Below, piece by piece: positions 54,876 to 63,158 of a stretch of 64,000 nucleotides of DNA. The stretch lies in contig CALXMP010000009.1 in assembly GCA_944389505.1 (NCBI GenBank), positions 16,735 to 80,734 on the forward strand, in the 5' to 3' direction. Within the stretch, counting starts at the first letter, position 1. Every line of letters begins with the position of its first letter. The notes under the pieces were generated by a model. It was not told the DNA's origin. It saw only the letters and a program-made list of their open reading frames with translations, and made no database searches. The stretch comes from an uncultured Spirochaetaceae bacterium. Lineage in GTDB: Bacteria > Spirochaetota > Spirochaetia > Sphaerochaetales > Sphaerochaetaceae. The position numbers were made by a program, and so were the translations under genes.

Positions 54876-55928
54876 ATGGAAAGAATCTTCGCTGTGCCTC
54901 TGAAGGGAGGTGCCGTAACTGATGTATATATGCTCAGCTCAATGGATGAGCTTAATGGAAAGCTTCAGGAGTATGACCGCTCGATATTCATCTCTGATGA
55001 GAATGCCTCAAAGCTAGTAGGCAGGATTCCTGATGGTGCTGTCATCATTCCTCCGGGAGAGAGGATGAAGGGATGGGAAAGTGTCAGCAGGATGCTCTCT
55101 GGCGCATTGGAGCTGTCGATTGCGAGGGACGGTCTCTTCATCGGGTTCGGCGGTGGCGTCGTGCTTGATCTTGCCGCGTTCGCTTCCTCGGTCTATATGC
55201 GTGGCGCAAGGCTTGTGCTCGTTCCTACGACGCTTCTGTCGATGGTCGATGCGACTCTTGGCGGCAAAACTGGTTTTGACTACAAAGGAATAAAGAACCT
55301 TGTCGGCACATTCTATCCTGCAGAGGCTGTCCTTATCGTCCCTGAGACGCTCCGTACGCTGCCTGACAGCGAATTCCGCTCAGGACTGGGGGAGGTGGTG
55401 AAGCATGCTCTCCTCTCGGAGGATACCAGGCTCTGGGAGTTCCTGGAGGACAACCATGATCGGATCATGGCCCGCAATAGCGAAGCGCTTTCCGAGATGA
55501 TTAGGCTCTCTCTTGAGGTGAAGATATGGTATATAACCAGGGATCCTGAGGAGAAGAAGGGCATCAGGTCAGCGCTCAATCTTGGGCATACATTCGGCCA
55601 TGCCCTTGAATCGGTAAATGGCTTCTCGATATCCCATGGTGAGGGAGTTGCATGGGGTATGCATATGGCGCTCAGAGCCGGAACAGCTTTAGGCATCACT
55701 CCGAAGGAGTTTGCAGAGCATGCATTCTCCCTTCTTTCGCTCTATGGATTCGATTGCAGGTACTCCGTTTCAGATGAAGGGTTCCCTGACTTCATGAAGG
55801 CTATACACAGTGATAAGAAGAAGAAGGGAGGAAGCGTGAAGTTCGTGCTGATGGAAGGTCAGGGCAGGCCCGTTCTGACAGCACTTGATGATGCTGTCGT
55901 GAGGGATGCCGTGGCTGGGTTCAATTGA
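54876..55928 (+). CDS. aroB: 3-dehydroquinate synthase
   Basis: A 350-residue NAD- and metal-dependent enzyme, second step of the shikimate pathway. FIGFGGGVVLDLAAFASSVY (about residues 87-106) binds NAD, VPTTLLSMVDATLGGKTGFD is the strongest family block, GEVVKHALL and LNLGHTFGHALE carry metal ligands, and SHGEGVAWGM the last. The length fits. No other aro gene is adjacent, so the pathway is dispersed. It is divergent from the cysteine desulfurase gene and has a near-leaderless promoter. Confidence 0.96.
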   Translation: MERIFAVPLKGGAVTDVYMLSSMDELNGKLQEYDRSIFISDENASKLVGRIPDGAVIIPPGERMKGWESVSRMLSGALELSIARDGLFIGFGGGVVLDLAAFASSVYMRGARLVLVPTTLLSMVDATLGGKTGFDYKGIKNLVGTFYPAEAVLIVPETLRTLPDSEFRSGLGEVVKHALLSEDTRLWEFLEDNHDRIMARNSEALSEMIRLSLEVKIWYITRDPEEKKGIRSALNLGHTFGHALESVNGFSISHGEGVAWGMHMALRAGTALGITPKEFAEHAFSLLSLYGFDCRYSVSDEGFPDFMKAIHSDKKKKGGSVKFVLMEGQGRPVLTALDDAVVRDAVAGFN

Positions 55929-55991
55929 CCCATATGATGTTATGGCTTATGATTCCAGAGTAAAAGAAAGAGCAGGGGTTGTTGGAAGACT

Positions 55992-56765
55992 ATGAAGAGC
56001 GCTAGGCTGAGCATCAGCCAGGAATATCTTAGATTCACCATCGAGGCCGATGGGGAATCATTGACAGAGGAACTGGAGAAGACATTCACGGATATACTCG
56101 AAGGCGATCTTTCCGCTGATATCGCTGTGTCCTCGTATATACGTTCGGAGCATCTCGATACTGGTGCTGAGGAAAGCCCTGCCGATGAGATGTCCCGCTA
56201 TCCTGGAACACGGTGCCTTGTGAACTATTTCGGCATCAAGGATAAGCCGTCCCTCCGCCGTGTTGATAAGATGATCTCATCGCTTCGTACCGCAGAGCTT
56301 CTCCATGCTCCTATCGATATGCCTTTCACCTTCGATTATCTGAAGGCGATACATTCCCATCTTTTCGGTGATATCTATCCATCCGCTGGAATGATCAGAC
56401 GCTCCCTGTCATCAAAGCATACGGAATTCTGCCAGCCTGAATACATTGAAAGCCAGGCGGGGATCCTGTTCTCGAAGCTCCGCGACGACCATTACCTAAG
56501 CAGGATCGATGATGTCGATGATTTCGTCAATGAACTTGCCTACTACATGGGGGAGATGGAAGCTCTTCACCCATTTATGGATGGCAATGGACGGGCAACC
56601 AGATTCTTCTTCAACTCCCTTGCGCTTGCCGCAGGCTATGAGATAGGGTGGGGAAGCGCTGATCCTGACCACTTCCTTGAAGCGAATGTCGCGGCGCTCG
56701 ATGGGGACTATCAGGCACTGATCGATGTGCTTGAGGAGATTGTCATACCTCTTTCCGAGGACTGA
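55992..56765 (+). CDS. Fic family protein with N-terminal VbhA-like antitoxin segment
   Basis: A 257-residue Fic-domain protein, likely an AMP-transferase. The active motif HPFMDGNGR is at 193-201, with FTFDYLKAIHSHLFGDIYPSAG (as blocks at about 112-132) upstream; YPGTRCLVNYFGIKDK (about 70-85) is as in VbhT-type Fic toxins. The first 55 residues resemble the small antitoxin VbhA: a TIEADG (16-21) at the place of the inhibitory S/TxxxEG, with Asp for Glu, and LEGDLSADIAV at the place of its GELxxxE segment. A second candidate for the motif is TDILEG (33-38). The start has AGGGG some 15 bases away. It is convergent with a membrane-anchored nuclease with no gap. Confidence 0.88.
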   Translation: MKSARLSISQEYLRFTIEADGESLTEELEKTFTDILEGDLSADIAVSSYIRSEHLDTGAEESPADEMSRYPGTRCLVNYFGIKDKPSLRRVDKMISSLRTAELLHAPIDMPFTFDYLKAIHSHLFGDIYPSAGMIRRSLSSKHTEFCQPEYIESQAGILFSKLRDDHYLSRIDDVDDFVNELAYYMGEMEALHPFMDGNGRATRFFFNSLALAAGYEIGWGSADPDHFLEANVAALDGDYQALIDVLEEIVIPLSED

Positions 56766-57767
56766 TCAGAGGAGCGAGAGCTTTCTCGCAATATCCTCTG
56801 CTCCCAGATAGCTGAATACAGCTTCCTTGAGCTTCACGAATGTACCTATGAGAAGATCCATGACCACATCCCTCGGGCTGTCAGGGACGACATAGCTGAA
56901 GTCCGCTTCAGGAGTCTCTCCTGTAGGTGTGAAAGGGATGAATGACCAGTCAGAGGTGCTGAATGTGCTCTCAAGCCTCTCCTCATCCTCATCAGGAAGG
57001 GCTGGATAGAAATCGATATCGGTTATCTCCTCGACATCATCGACTGAAAGAGCATATGACTGCAGTGCTCTGTCAGAGCCTTCATTCGGGAGGACGAAAC
57101 CTATGGCTTTTGTCTCAGGACCGGTGTAATCCAGGAATACCTTGTAGAAGCGTTTCGGCACGGAGACCTCATTTTCACCGATTGTCTCATAAGGACCGTC
57201 TGTAAGTACAGGCCCAGTGACTATGAAGATGCTTCCATTATCATAGGCTGCAGTTCTGGCAACAGCCTCAAGCTCTGCCCATATACCTCTATTGAATGAC
57301 GGAGCCTGCGGAGCCATGTTGGACAGGAAGAATGTATCGCTCATGGCATCCTCCGACCACTTGAAGTCCGCAGCAGGGGCCATGTGCCCCCTGTCGTATC
57401 CGCTTCCCCTGTAGTCCTGAAGCGATGCCGATCCCGTTGGGACAGAAGGATCTGCCCTGAAGTTGTCATCGCGCTCGGATGCATTGCCCAGTACTTCATC
57501 GCGTGTGAGCTCGTAAGCAACCCATGACGGCAGCTCATGCTCTTCGTTGTATGAAAGTGTATAGCCGGTATGCTCTATGACCTTCTCTCCAGGGATGGCT
57601 GCTGGCAGCTCAAGACCGGTTATTGCGGTTCCATGCTGTACATCATCCATCTCATCGGATGAAGGTGTCAGGTATGAAAGTACAAGGAATAGCGCAATCA
57701 GCACAATCAGAAGGATGATGATCCTCCTTAGAAGATGCTTCTTCTTTCCTGTTTTCCTTCTAGCCAT
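56766..57767 (-). CDS. Membrane-anchored DNA/RNA non-specific endonuclease
   Basis: A 333-residue nuclease of the beta-beta-alpha-metal family. One membrane helix (about 13-33) follows a very basic N-terminus, so the enzyme faces outside the cytoplasm. The active site is DRGH at 125-128 in GYDRGHMAPAADF, with the metal-binding Asn in FFLSNMAPQAPSFNRGIW (about 147-164). Length after the anchor fits the family plus a C-terminal extension (about 270-333) I do not recognise. Likely roles are nutrient scavenging or degradation of incoming DNA. The 5' end overlaps the CPBP gene by eight bases; the 3' end touches the convergent Fic gene. Confidence 0.93.
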   Translation of the reverse strand: MARRKTGKKKHLLRRIIILLIVLIALFLVLSYLTPSSDEMDDVQHGTAITGLELPAAIPGEKVIEHTGYTLSYNEEHELPSWVAYELTRDEVLGNASERDDNFRADPSVPTGSASLQDYRGSGYDRGHMAPAADFKWSEDAMSDTFFLSNMAPQAPSFNRGIWAELEAVARTAAYDNGSIFIVTGPVLTDGPYETIGENEVSVPKRFYKVFLDYTGPETKAIGFVLPNEGSDRALQSYALSVDDVEEITDIDFYPALPDEDEERLESTFSTSDWSFIPFTPTGETPEADFSYVVPDSPRDVVMDLLIGTFVKLKEAVFSYLGAEDIARKLSLL

Positions 57768-58581
57768 TGATGAATCCCTCCTTGATACTGCCGGTTCTCC
57801 TCAATGCCATGAATGTGGCTGCGAATACAATATATACCGCTATGATTGATATGATATCACTGGGGAGAACGCTGTTGATGAAGAGTGCCTCCGTCATCAT
57901 CGATGATGACGAATAGTTCACGAAAAGCGCTATATGGATATTGTTCACAGCATGCATTGCGGCTGTTGCTTCGAATCCTTCCGAGGCTATTGCCAGGAAT
58001 GCTGCAAGCGCTCCCCATGAGAAGTAATAGAGAAGGGGAAGGATTGATGCAGCGGCCTCCACCTCCCTGTTTCCCAGATGCGGAAGAAGGAAGAACACGC
58101 CTGAGAAGATAATGAAGGGCAGTGCTCTGGAAAGGCGTTCTGGCATTCTCTCTCCATATGCGATTCTCAGAGGAATTGCACGGAAGAATATCTCCTCAGC
58201 TGCAGCCTGCATCGGCGTGAGGATGATGACTACTGCCGCCTGTACTGTGAATACCCATGGGCCGATGCCTGTTTGCGATATGCTCCCTGCATAGATGATG
58301 TCCATCAGAATCAACATCAAAGCGTAGATTGCGGCAGGAATTGCTATGCATTCCATGCGTATCCTTCTGCTTATGAGCTTCCATATGGAAGAATGCATAA
58401 GGCGGGCGCCGATAGCAATCGTGATGAATACTGCAAGATATGGGATATGCGTCGCCAGATAACCACGGAGAAAGGATGGGACTGCCTCTAGGACTTCTTG
58501 GTTCAGTACGATAACTATCTGTGCGATCAGGAATATCATGGCAGAAAGAATCATCAGCGCTGTCCAGCGTAGCTTTTCCAT
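57760..58581 (-). CDS. CPBP family intramembrane metalloprotease
   Basis: A 273-residue membrane protein with about eight helices and the CPBP (CAAX-protease-like) signature: AAAEEIFFRAIPLR with Glu129, Glu130 and Arg134, then LLPHLGN and the late TAAMHAVNNIHIALF holding the histidines. Bacterial members process or modify small peptides, for example in bacteriocin immunity, but most have unknown targets. There is no ribosome binding site; TAGTTT and TATGCT lie upstream. The stop overlaps the nuclease start by eight bases, so the two are co-expressed. Confidence 0.92.
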   Translation of the reverse strand: MEKLRWTALMILSAMIFLIAQIVIVLNQEVLEAVPSFLRGYLATHIPYLAVFITIAIGARLMHSSIWKLISRRIRMECIAIPAAIYALMLILMDIIYAGSISQTGIGPWVFTVQAAVVIILTPMQAAAEEIFFRAIPLRIAYGERMPERLSRALPFIIFSGVFFLLPHLGNREVEAAASILPLLYYFSWGALAAFLAIASEGFEATAAMHAVNNIHIALFVNYSSSSMMTEALFINSVLPSDIISIIAVYIVFAATFMALRRTGSIKEGFING

Positions 58582-58606
58582 AGCAAGAAACTAGCATAAT
58601 CAGAGA

Positions 58607-58633
58607 TAAAAAAACAGGCAGTTGCCTGCCTGT
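58607..58633 (-). terminator. Terminator of the infC operon
   Basis: On the minus strand ACAGGCAG-GCAA-CTGCCTGT (58633-58614) is followed by seven T. It lies 20 bp after the last gene. Confidence 0.88.
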
Positions 58634-58652
58634 CATCGGGAAGATAAAGGAA

Positions 58653-58991
58653 TCACTCCTCGTCAAAGGTCTCAAGCTCTTCAGCCTCGCCCTCTCCTGC
58701 AGAGAAGTCCTCAGCCTCGGAAAGCTCTTCCATATCGAGCGTGCCGAAGTTTTCGAACTCGAATCCTGCGAGCGAAGCATCAAGCTCATCGAGAGCGGAG
58801 GTGATGGCCTCGTCGATTGCCGCCTGGTCAGTGCTGACCTTGTCTAGAAGCTCCTGAAGCTCTTTGTTGTGGTTCTCCACAAGCGTGAAGCGTGCCTGAA
58901 GCTCCTTGTTCTCATCGCGCAGATGGTTTATGAGACCTACTGCCTTCTGGACTCTCATCAGCAGCAGCTTGCTGCTTTCAATCGTGGTCAT
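58653..58991 (-). CDS. Small coiled-coil acidic protein after rplT
   Basis: A 112-residue soluble protein. Residues 1-70 form a coiled coil (LRDENKELQARF and NHNKELQELLDKV heptads), and the last 40 residues are strongly acidic. The size and coil recall ZapB-type cell-division proteins, but I cannot confirm it. It follows rplT by 28 bp with GGAGGTAG before the ATG, and the operon terminator comes next, so it is co-transcribed with infC-rpmI-rplT. Confidence 0.75.
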   Translation of the reverse strand: MTTIESSKLLLMRVQKAVGLINHLRDENKELQARFTLVENHNKELQELLDKVSTDQAAIDEAITSALDELDASLAGFEFENFGTLDMEELSEAEDFSAGEGEAEELETFDEE

Positions 58992-59019
58992 CGTCTACCT
59001 CCTTTTCCGATGCCGTATC

Positions 59020-59376
59020 TCAGGCGAGAACTTTCTTGACCTCTCCTACAAGTGCTGCGAATGCTGCCTTGTCCTCGATAGCCATGTTGGAGAGAGCCTT
59101 TCTGTTGAGCTCAATCTTCGCAAGCTTGAGGCCATGCATGAACTGGGAGTAGTTAAGTCCCTCAGCCTGCACAGCTGCAGAGATTCTTGCAATCCAGAGC
59201 TTTCTGAAATCTCTCTTTCTTTCCTTTCTGCCACGGTATGCATACTGGCCTGCCTTTGCGACAGCATCCTTTGCAATCCTGTGGTTCGTAGATCTTCTTC
59301 CGTAGTAGCCTTTGGCCTGGTCGAGAATCTTCTTCCTTCTGTCCTTGCGTCTTGTTCCGTCAACTGCTCTTGGCAT
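59020..59376 (-). CDS. rplT: 50S ribosomal protein L20
   Basis: A 118-residue L20, an early assembly protein of the large subunit. The basic N-terminus [15 protein letters not shown] and the block [20 protein letters not shown] (about residues 52-71) are canonical. It follows rpmI by 17 bp, with GGAGGTGAGG before the ATG. In several bacteria L20 represses this operon by binding its mRNA; no such site was clearly recognised here. Confidence 0.98.
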   Translation of the reverse strand: MPRAVDGTRRKDRRKKILDQAKGYYGRRSTNHRIAKDAVAKAGQYAYRGRKERKRDFRKLWIARISAAVQAEGLNYSQFMHGLKLAKIELNRKALSNMAIEDKAAFAALVGEVKKVLA

Positions 59377-59393
59377 TTTTCCTCACCTCCTGA

Positions 59394-59591
59394 TCATGCA
59401 TAAGGGAGCATTGATTTTGCTCTCTTTGCTTCTACGTCGCAGAGAATTCCCTTATGGCGGAGATTCATCTTCCTCTTGGAACTCTTCTTGGTGAGAATAT
59501 GGCGGAGACCCATCTTCTTGTAGGCCACCTTGCCAGATCCGGTGACTCTGTAGCGCTTGGACGCTGACTTTCTTGTTTTCATCTTAGGCAT
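59394..59591 (-). CDS. rpmI: 50S ribosomal protein L35
   Basis: A 65-residue basic protein with the L35 signature [20 protein letters not shown] and the block [20 protein letters not shown] (about 23-42). It lies between infC and rplT, the near-universal order. AGGAGGGCATGAA provides the ribosome binding site. Confidence 0.98.
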   Translation of the reverse strand: MPKMKTRKSASKRYRVTGSGKVAYKKMGLRHILTKKSSKRKMNLRHKGILCDVEAKRAKSMLPYA

Positions 59592-59668
59592 TTCATGCCC
59601 TCCTACTGCGCCGCAGGGAACAAGAACCCCTGAAGCTGCTTTTATATAATCTCCATGCGGAGGTTATT

Positions 59669-60193
59669 TCACTTCTTCTGCGGGGAGACTGTCATGCTCA
59701 TCATCTTCCCCTCCATGAGTGCGCCTTTGTCGAGGTTGTACTGTACACCAAGCTCTGTCAGTGCATCAAGTATCTTGTCGAGCACAACCTTTCCCAGCTC
59801 AGGATGGGCAAGCTCACGGCCGCGGAAGCGTACCGATACCTTGACCTTGTTGCCCTCGCCGAGAAATTCGGCAATAGCCTTGCTCTTCGTCTCCAGATCA
59901 TGCTTCTCAATCTTAGGCTGCATCCTGATCTCCTTGATCTTGACTACAGTCTGATTCTTCTTTGCCTCTCTGGACTTCTTCTCCATCTCGTAGCGGTATT
60001 TGCCGAAATCGAGTATCTTGCATACCGGAGGGTTCGCATTCGGTGAAACCTCCACCAGATCCATCCCCGCTTCATCTGCGAGGCGGCATGCCTCAGGAAC
60101 ATTCATTACGCCCCTCTGTACGCCGTTCTCATCGATAACAAGCACCTCACGTGCCCTTATCTGCCGATTGATTCTCAGATCTTTAGTAGCCAA
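59669..60193 (-). CDS. infC: Translation initiation factor IF-3
   Basis: A 174-residue IF-3, which checks the start codon and keeps ribosomal subunits apart. LRINRQIRAREVLVIDENG starts the N-domain, KILDFGKYRYEMEKKSREAK the linker, and KVSVRFRGRELAHPELGK the C-domain. Translation starts at TTG 60193 after AAGGAGTACAG; no ATG is near. IF-3 genes often use a rare start codon, which lets IF-3 repress itself. A good promoter and a GTGGCA/TGCCAC hairpin lie upstream. Confidence 0.97.
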   Translation of the reverse strand: MATKDLRINRQIRAREVLVIDENGVQRGVMNVPEACRLADEAGMDLVEVSPNANPPVCKILDFGKYRYEMEKKSREAKKNQTVVKIKEIRMQPKIEKHDLETKSKAIAEFLGEGNKVKVSVRFRGRELAHPELGKVVLDKILDALTELGVQYNLDKGALMEGKMMSMTVSPQKK

Positions 60194-60239
60194 CTGTACT
60201 CCTTGTATGCAGCTTTCTGCGTTTATCGCTATAAGAATA

Positions 60240-60255
60240 GTGGCACTTCTGCCAC
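60240..60255 (-). promoter_or_regulatory. infC leader hairpin
   Basis: GTGGCA-GAAG-TGCCAC on the minus strand, in the leader about 45 nt before the TTG start. It might be involved in control by IF-3 or L20. Confidence 0.5.
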
Positions 60256-60264
60256 AATTCCAAG

Positions 60265-60294
60265 TTTATACCATATAATGGCATATGCTGTCAA
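60265..60294 (-). promoter_or_regulatory. Promoter of infC-rpmI-rplT operon
   Basis: Minus strand: TTGACA (60294-60289), 18-bp spacer, TATAAA (60270-60265). It predicts a leader of about 65 nt. Confidence 0.75.
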
Positions 60295-60398
60295 AAAGCA
60301 TATTGCGCATATATCGATATTCCTCTATTAATCTTCCTTCCCGGATAGCATGGAGGGAAGATGTCCGGTATTGCATGCTGTCGCCTGTCTTAATCCTC

Positions 60399-61760
60399 TC
60401 AGTGGGTGGTCTTCGGAAGATCATAGATATGGCCTCTGAAGTAGTAGATTATGAAGAGGAGCGAGGTCACAACCCATGAGAATGGATATGAGAAGAGTAC
60501 TCCGAACAGTGTCGGGTTGATCGCGGGGGATACGTAAATCCAGACAACTCGGAGAACACAGATTCCGAATACGGATATTAGTGTCGGTATGAGCGATTTG
60601 CCGACGCCTCTTATCGCGCCTGACAGAAGCTCGATTGCGATGTATGTGATGTACCAGGGGACAATATACTTCATGATGGATACGCCGATCTCAAGGACTG
60701 CGCTGTCCGTGATGAAGAGCATGAGGCCATAGCGTCCGACAAGGAAGTATCCTGCTTCGATTGCAAGCGTCGATGCCGCGGCCATTATCGTGACGGTAAG
60801 CACTCCCTTCCTTGCTCTGTCTATCTTCCCGGCTCCGAAGTTCTGTCCTACGAATGTCGTGATGGCGATGCTGAATGCATTGATGAACATCCAGAAGATC
60901 TGGTCAAGCTTCGACCATCCTGCCCATGCTGCGGCCGTATCTGTGCCGTACTGGTTTATCGCAGCCTGGATTATGAGATTCGAGATCGTGTACATGATTG
61001 ACTGGATGCCTGCTGGGAATCCGATCATCAGCATCTGTCTGAGAAGTGTTCTGTCGAATGCGATTTTCCTGATCCTGAGCCTTGTGGAATCCTTCCTTCT
61101 CATAAGGGTGATGAATATGAGGATCATGGACAGGACCTGGGAGATGACGGTCGCAATAGCCGCTCCCTCTACGTTCATCCCGAATACTCCAACGAACAGC
61201 AGGTCCAGGACAATATTGGTAAGACAGCTTGCTATGAGGAAGTAGAACGGGCTTCTGCTGTCTCCCATGGCCCGGAAGATGCCTGCTCCCATGTTGTACA
61301 TGACGACAGGTATTCCTCCAAGGAAGTATATCTGCATGTAGCTGACAGCCAGCGGAAGGACATCGTCAGGGGTGCCTATGAGCTCGAGCATCGGCTTTGT
61401 GAATACATAGCCGACTATCGATATGATAAGCCCTCCGACCAGTGCAAGCGCGATGGCTGTATGTATCGATGCTGAAACCTTCTCATCATTCTTAGCTCCA
61501 TAGTGCTGCGATATGATGACAGTTGCGCCCGCTGCAAGACCGGTGAAGAATCCGATGAGCAGGTTTATCGCAGTGCCTGTGCCTCCGCCTACGGCGGCAA
61601 GGGCTTCCTTTCCGAGGAACTGGCCCACGATGATAGCATCTGCAGTGTTGTACAGCTGCTGGAAGAATGTGCCGAAAAGGATGGGGAAGAAGAAGGCAAG
61701 CAGCTGCTGCCAGATTACTCCCTCTGTGATTCCGTTGCTGCTTGTAGTACGCGCTTTCAC
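60399..61760 (-). CDS. MATE family efflux transporter
   Basis: A 453-residue, 12-helix MATE transporter. FFPILFGTFFQQLYNTADAI (about residues 19-38), VGGGTGTAINLLIGFFTGLA, and GAGIFRAMGDSRSPFYFLIA are the classical blocks of the DinF/NorM-like group. It is closer to typical MATE exporters than the copy at 33633. The apparent start is GTG 61760 with no ribosome binding site; TATACT ends seven bases upstream, so the mRNA may be leaderless. It is 41 bp after galK but probably separately transcribed. Confidence 0.93.
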   Translation of the reverse strand: MKARTTSSNGITEGVIWQQLLAFFFPILFGTFFQQLYNTADAIIVGQFLGKEALAAVGGGTGTAINLLIGFFTGLAAGATVIISQHYGAKNDEKVSASIHTAIALALVGGLIISIVGYVFTKPMLELIGTPDDVLPLAVSYMQIYFLGGIPVVMYNMGAGIFRAMGDSRSPFYFLIASCLTNIVLDLLFVGVFGMNVEGAAIATVISQVLSMILIFITLMRRKDSTRLRIRKIAFDRTLLRQMLMIGFPAGIQSIMYTISNLIIQAAINQYGTDTAAAWAGWSKLDQIFWMFINAFSIAITTFVGQNFGAGKIDRARKGVLTVTIMAAASTLAIEAGYFLVGRYGLMLFITDSAVLEIGVSIMKYIVPWYITYIAIELLSGAIRGVGKSLIPTLISVFGICVLRVVWIYVSPAINPTLFGVLFSYPFSWVVTSLLFIIYYFRGHIYDLPKTTH

Positions 61761-61767
61761 ATGAGGG

Positions 61768-61773
61768 AGTATA
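61768..61773 (-). promoter_or_regulatory. -10 box 7 nt before the MATE start (leaderless type)
   Basis: Minus strand TATACT (61773-61768), seven bases, then GTG at 61760. A partial -35, TTCTCA, lies 17 bp upstream. Confidence 0.55.
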
Positions 61774-61801
61774 GCCTGCCCTTGTCCTTATGAGAAGTAG
61801 G

Positions 61802-63049
61802 TCAGATCAATCTTGATACAGGTCTTCTGCGTATCGCGATCCTTGTCGCGCATCCTTTGCCGAAGAGCCCTTCCATTCCCTCGATGTAGCGGTTTATAAG
61901 GGACTCTGGCACATAGGCTTGGATCGTACCTGCAAAGCCTCCTCCATGGACTCTGGAGGCGCCATCGCCCTGGAGTATCTCCTCAGAGAGCGCCAGTGCC
62001 AGCGATATCCCCTGATCCTTTGGAGATGATGATGGATAGACGTTCTGCAGGAATCGGAATGAACTCAGTCCAGACTCCGCAACGAGATAGAGGAATGTAT
62101 CGATATCCCCATTCTTAAGCTCCTCGAGCATCAGATCAACGCGCTTGTTCTCCGTGAAGAAATGATACGCCCTCAGAAGAGCTCTGTCGTTCTGGACTTT
62201 TTCCCTTATATCCTTCATATCCCTGAGGAAATCATGGAAATCAACATCAGCCAGATTCTCTTTGCCATAATATGCCGCGACCATCCTCATCTCAGGCGGG
62301 ACTGCGGCATATTCCCCCGTGAGATCTGCATGGGAGCCCTTGGTATCGGTGATTATCATCGTGTAGCCATAGGAGGAGAAATCCACATCGAGCGGGGTCA
62401 GTACAGGGTTGTCGGCATCATGGAAGTCTATTCCCACAATACCGCCCTGGGCGCAGCATGCCTGGTCAAGCAGCCCTGAAGGCTTGCCGAAGTATACGTT
62501 CTCCGCATATTTCCCGATCTTCGCAAGCTCAATCGGCTCAAGCTTGTCCTCATTGAACAGGTTATTGAATATCTCCGTAGTCAGAACTTCGATTGCTGCT
62601 GAGGATGAGAGTCCGGAGCCTTTGAGGACCCGGGTCGTGGTATTGGCCTGCCAGCCTCCGATCTCTATGCCTCTTTCCGCGAATGCATTGGCTATTCCCC
62701 TGACGAGCGCTTCGGTCCTGTTCTTCTCATCTTCCTTCACGCTTCTGTCAGAGATGTCCACATCCACTACAGGAAAGCCCTCGCTTGCGATGATTACATG
62801 GTTATCATCACGCTTCGTAACAGCACCGATCGTGTCGAGGTTTATCGTACCTCCGATTACCTTTCCGAGGTTATGGTCAGTATGGTTTCCGGCTATCTCC
62901 GTTCTGCCAGCTGCAGAGAATATAGCAGCATCGCTTTTGCCGAATAGCTCCTTATGCTTGTCAAGAAGCGCCTCAAAGCGCTTATCCATATCCGCTTCCG
63001 AGTACTCATGCCCATAAAGGTCTGGATAGATACCATGCAGGCTTTCCAT
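61802..63049 (-). CDS. galK: Galactokinase
   Basis: A 415-residue sugar kinase of the GHMP family that makes galactose 1-phosphate. The signature GRTEIAGNHTDHNLGKVIGG is at about residues 48-67, the ATP loop KGSGLSSSAAIEVL at about 144-157, and the third motif RVHGGGFAGTIQAY near the C-terminus. ATG 63049 follows AGGAGAGAATCTATT, and TAGAAT in the upstream region is a likely -10. The usual partners galT and galE are not in the window. Confidence 0.95.
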   Translation of the reverse strand: MESLHGIYPDLYGHEYSEADMDKRFEALLDKHKELFGKSDAAIFSAAGRTEIAGNHTDHNLGKVIGGTINLDTIGAVTKRDDNHVIIASEGFPVVDVDISDRSVKEDEKNRTEALVRGIANAFAERGIEIGGWQANTTTRVLKGSGLSSSAAIEVLTTEIFNNLFNEDKLEPIELAKIGKYAENVYFGKPSGLLDQACCAQGGIVGIDFHDADNPVLTPLDVDFSSYGYTMIITDTKGSHADLTGEYAAVPPEMRMVAAYYGKENLADVDFHDFLRDMKDIREKVQNDRALLRAYHFFTENKRVDLMLEELKNGDIDTFLYLVAESGLSSFRFLQNVYPSSSPKDQGISLALALSEEILQGDGASRVHGGGFAGTIQAYVPESLINRYIEGMEGLFGKGCATRIAIRRRPVSRLI

Positions 63050-63147
63050 AATAGATTCTCTCCTTGCTAGAGGATTCTATCACAAATATCCGAGAGGACT
63101 CCACCTTCAATTCGCAGATAAGATGGAGATGAATCGGAAATCCATGG

Positions 63148-63153
63148 TACAAT
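63148..63153 (+). promoter_or_regulatory. -10 box 5 nt before tnpB (leaderless type)
   Basis: TGG-TACAAT, then five bases, then ATG at 63159. No ribosome binding site. Confidence 0.45.
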
Positions 63154-63158
63154 GAGAC

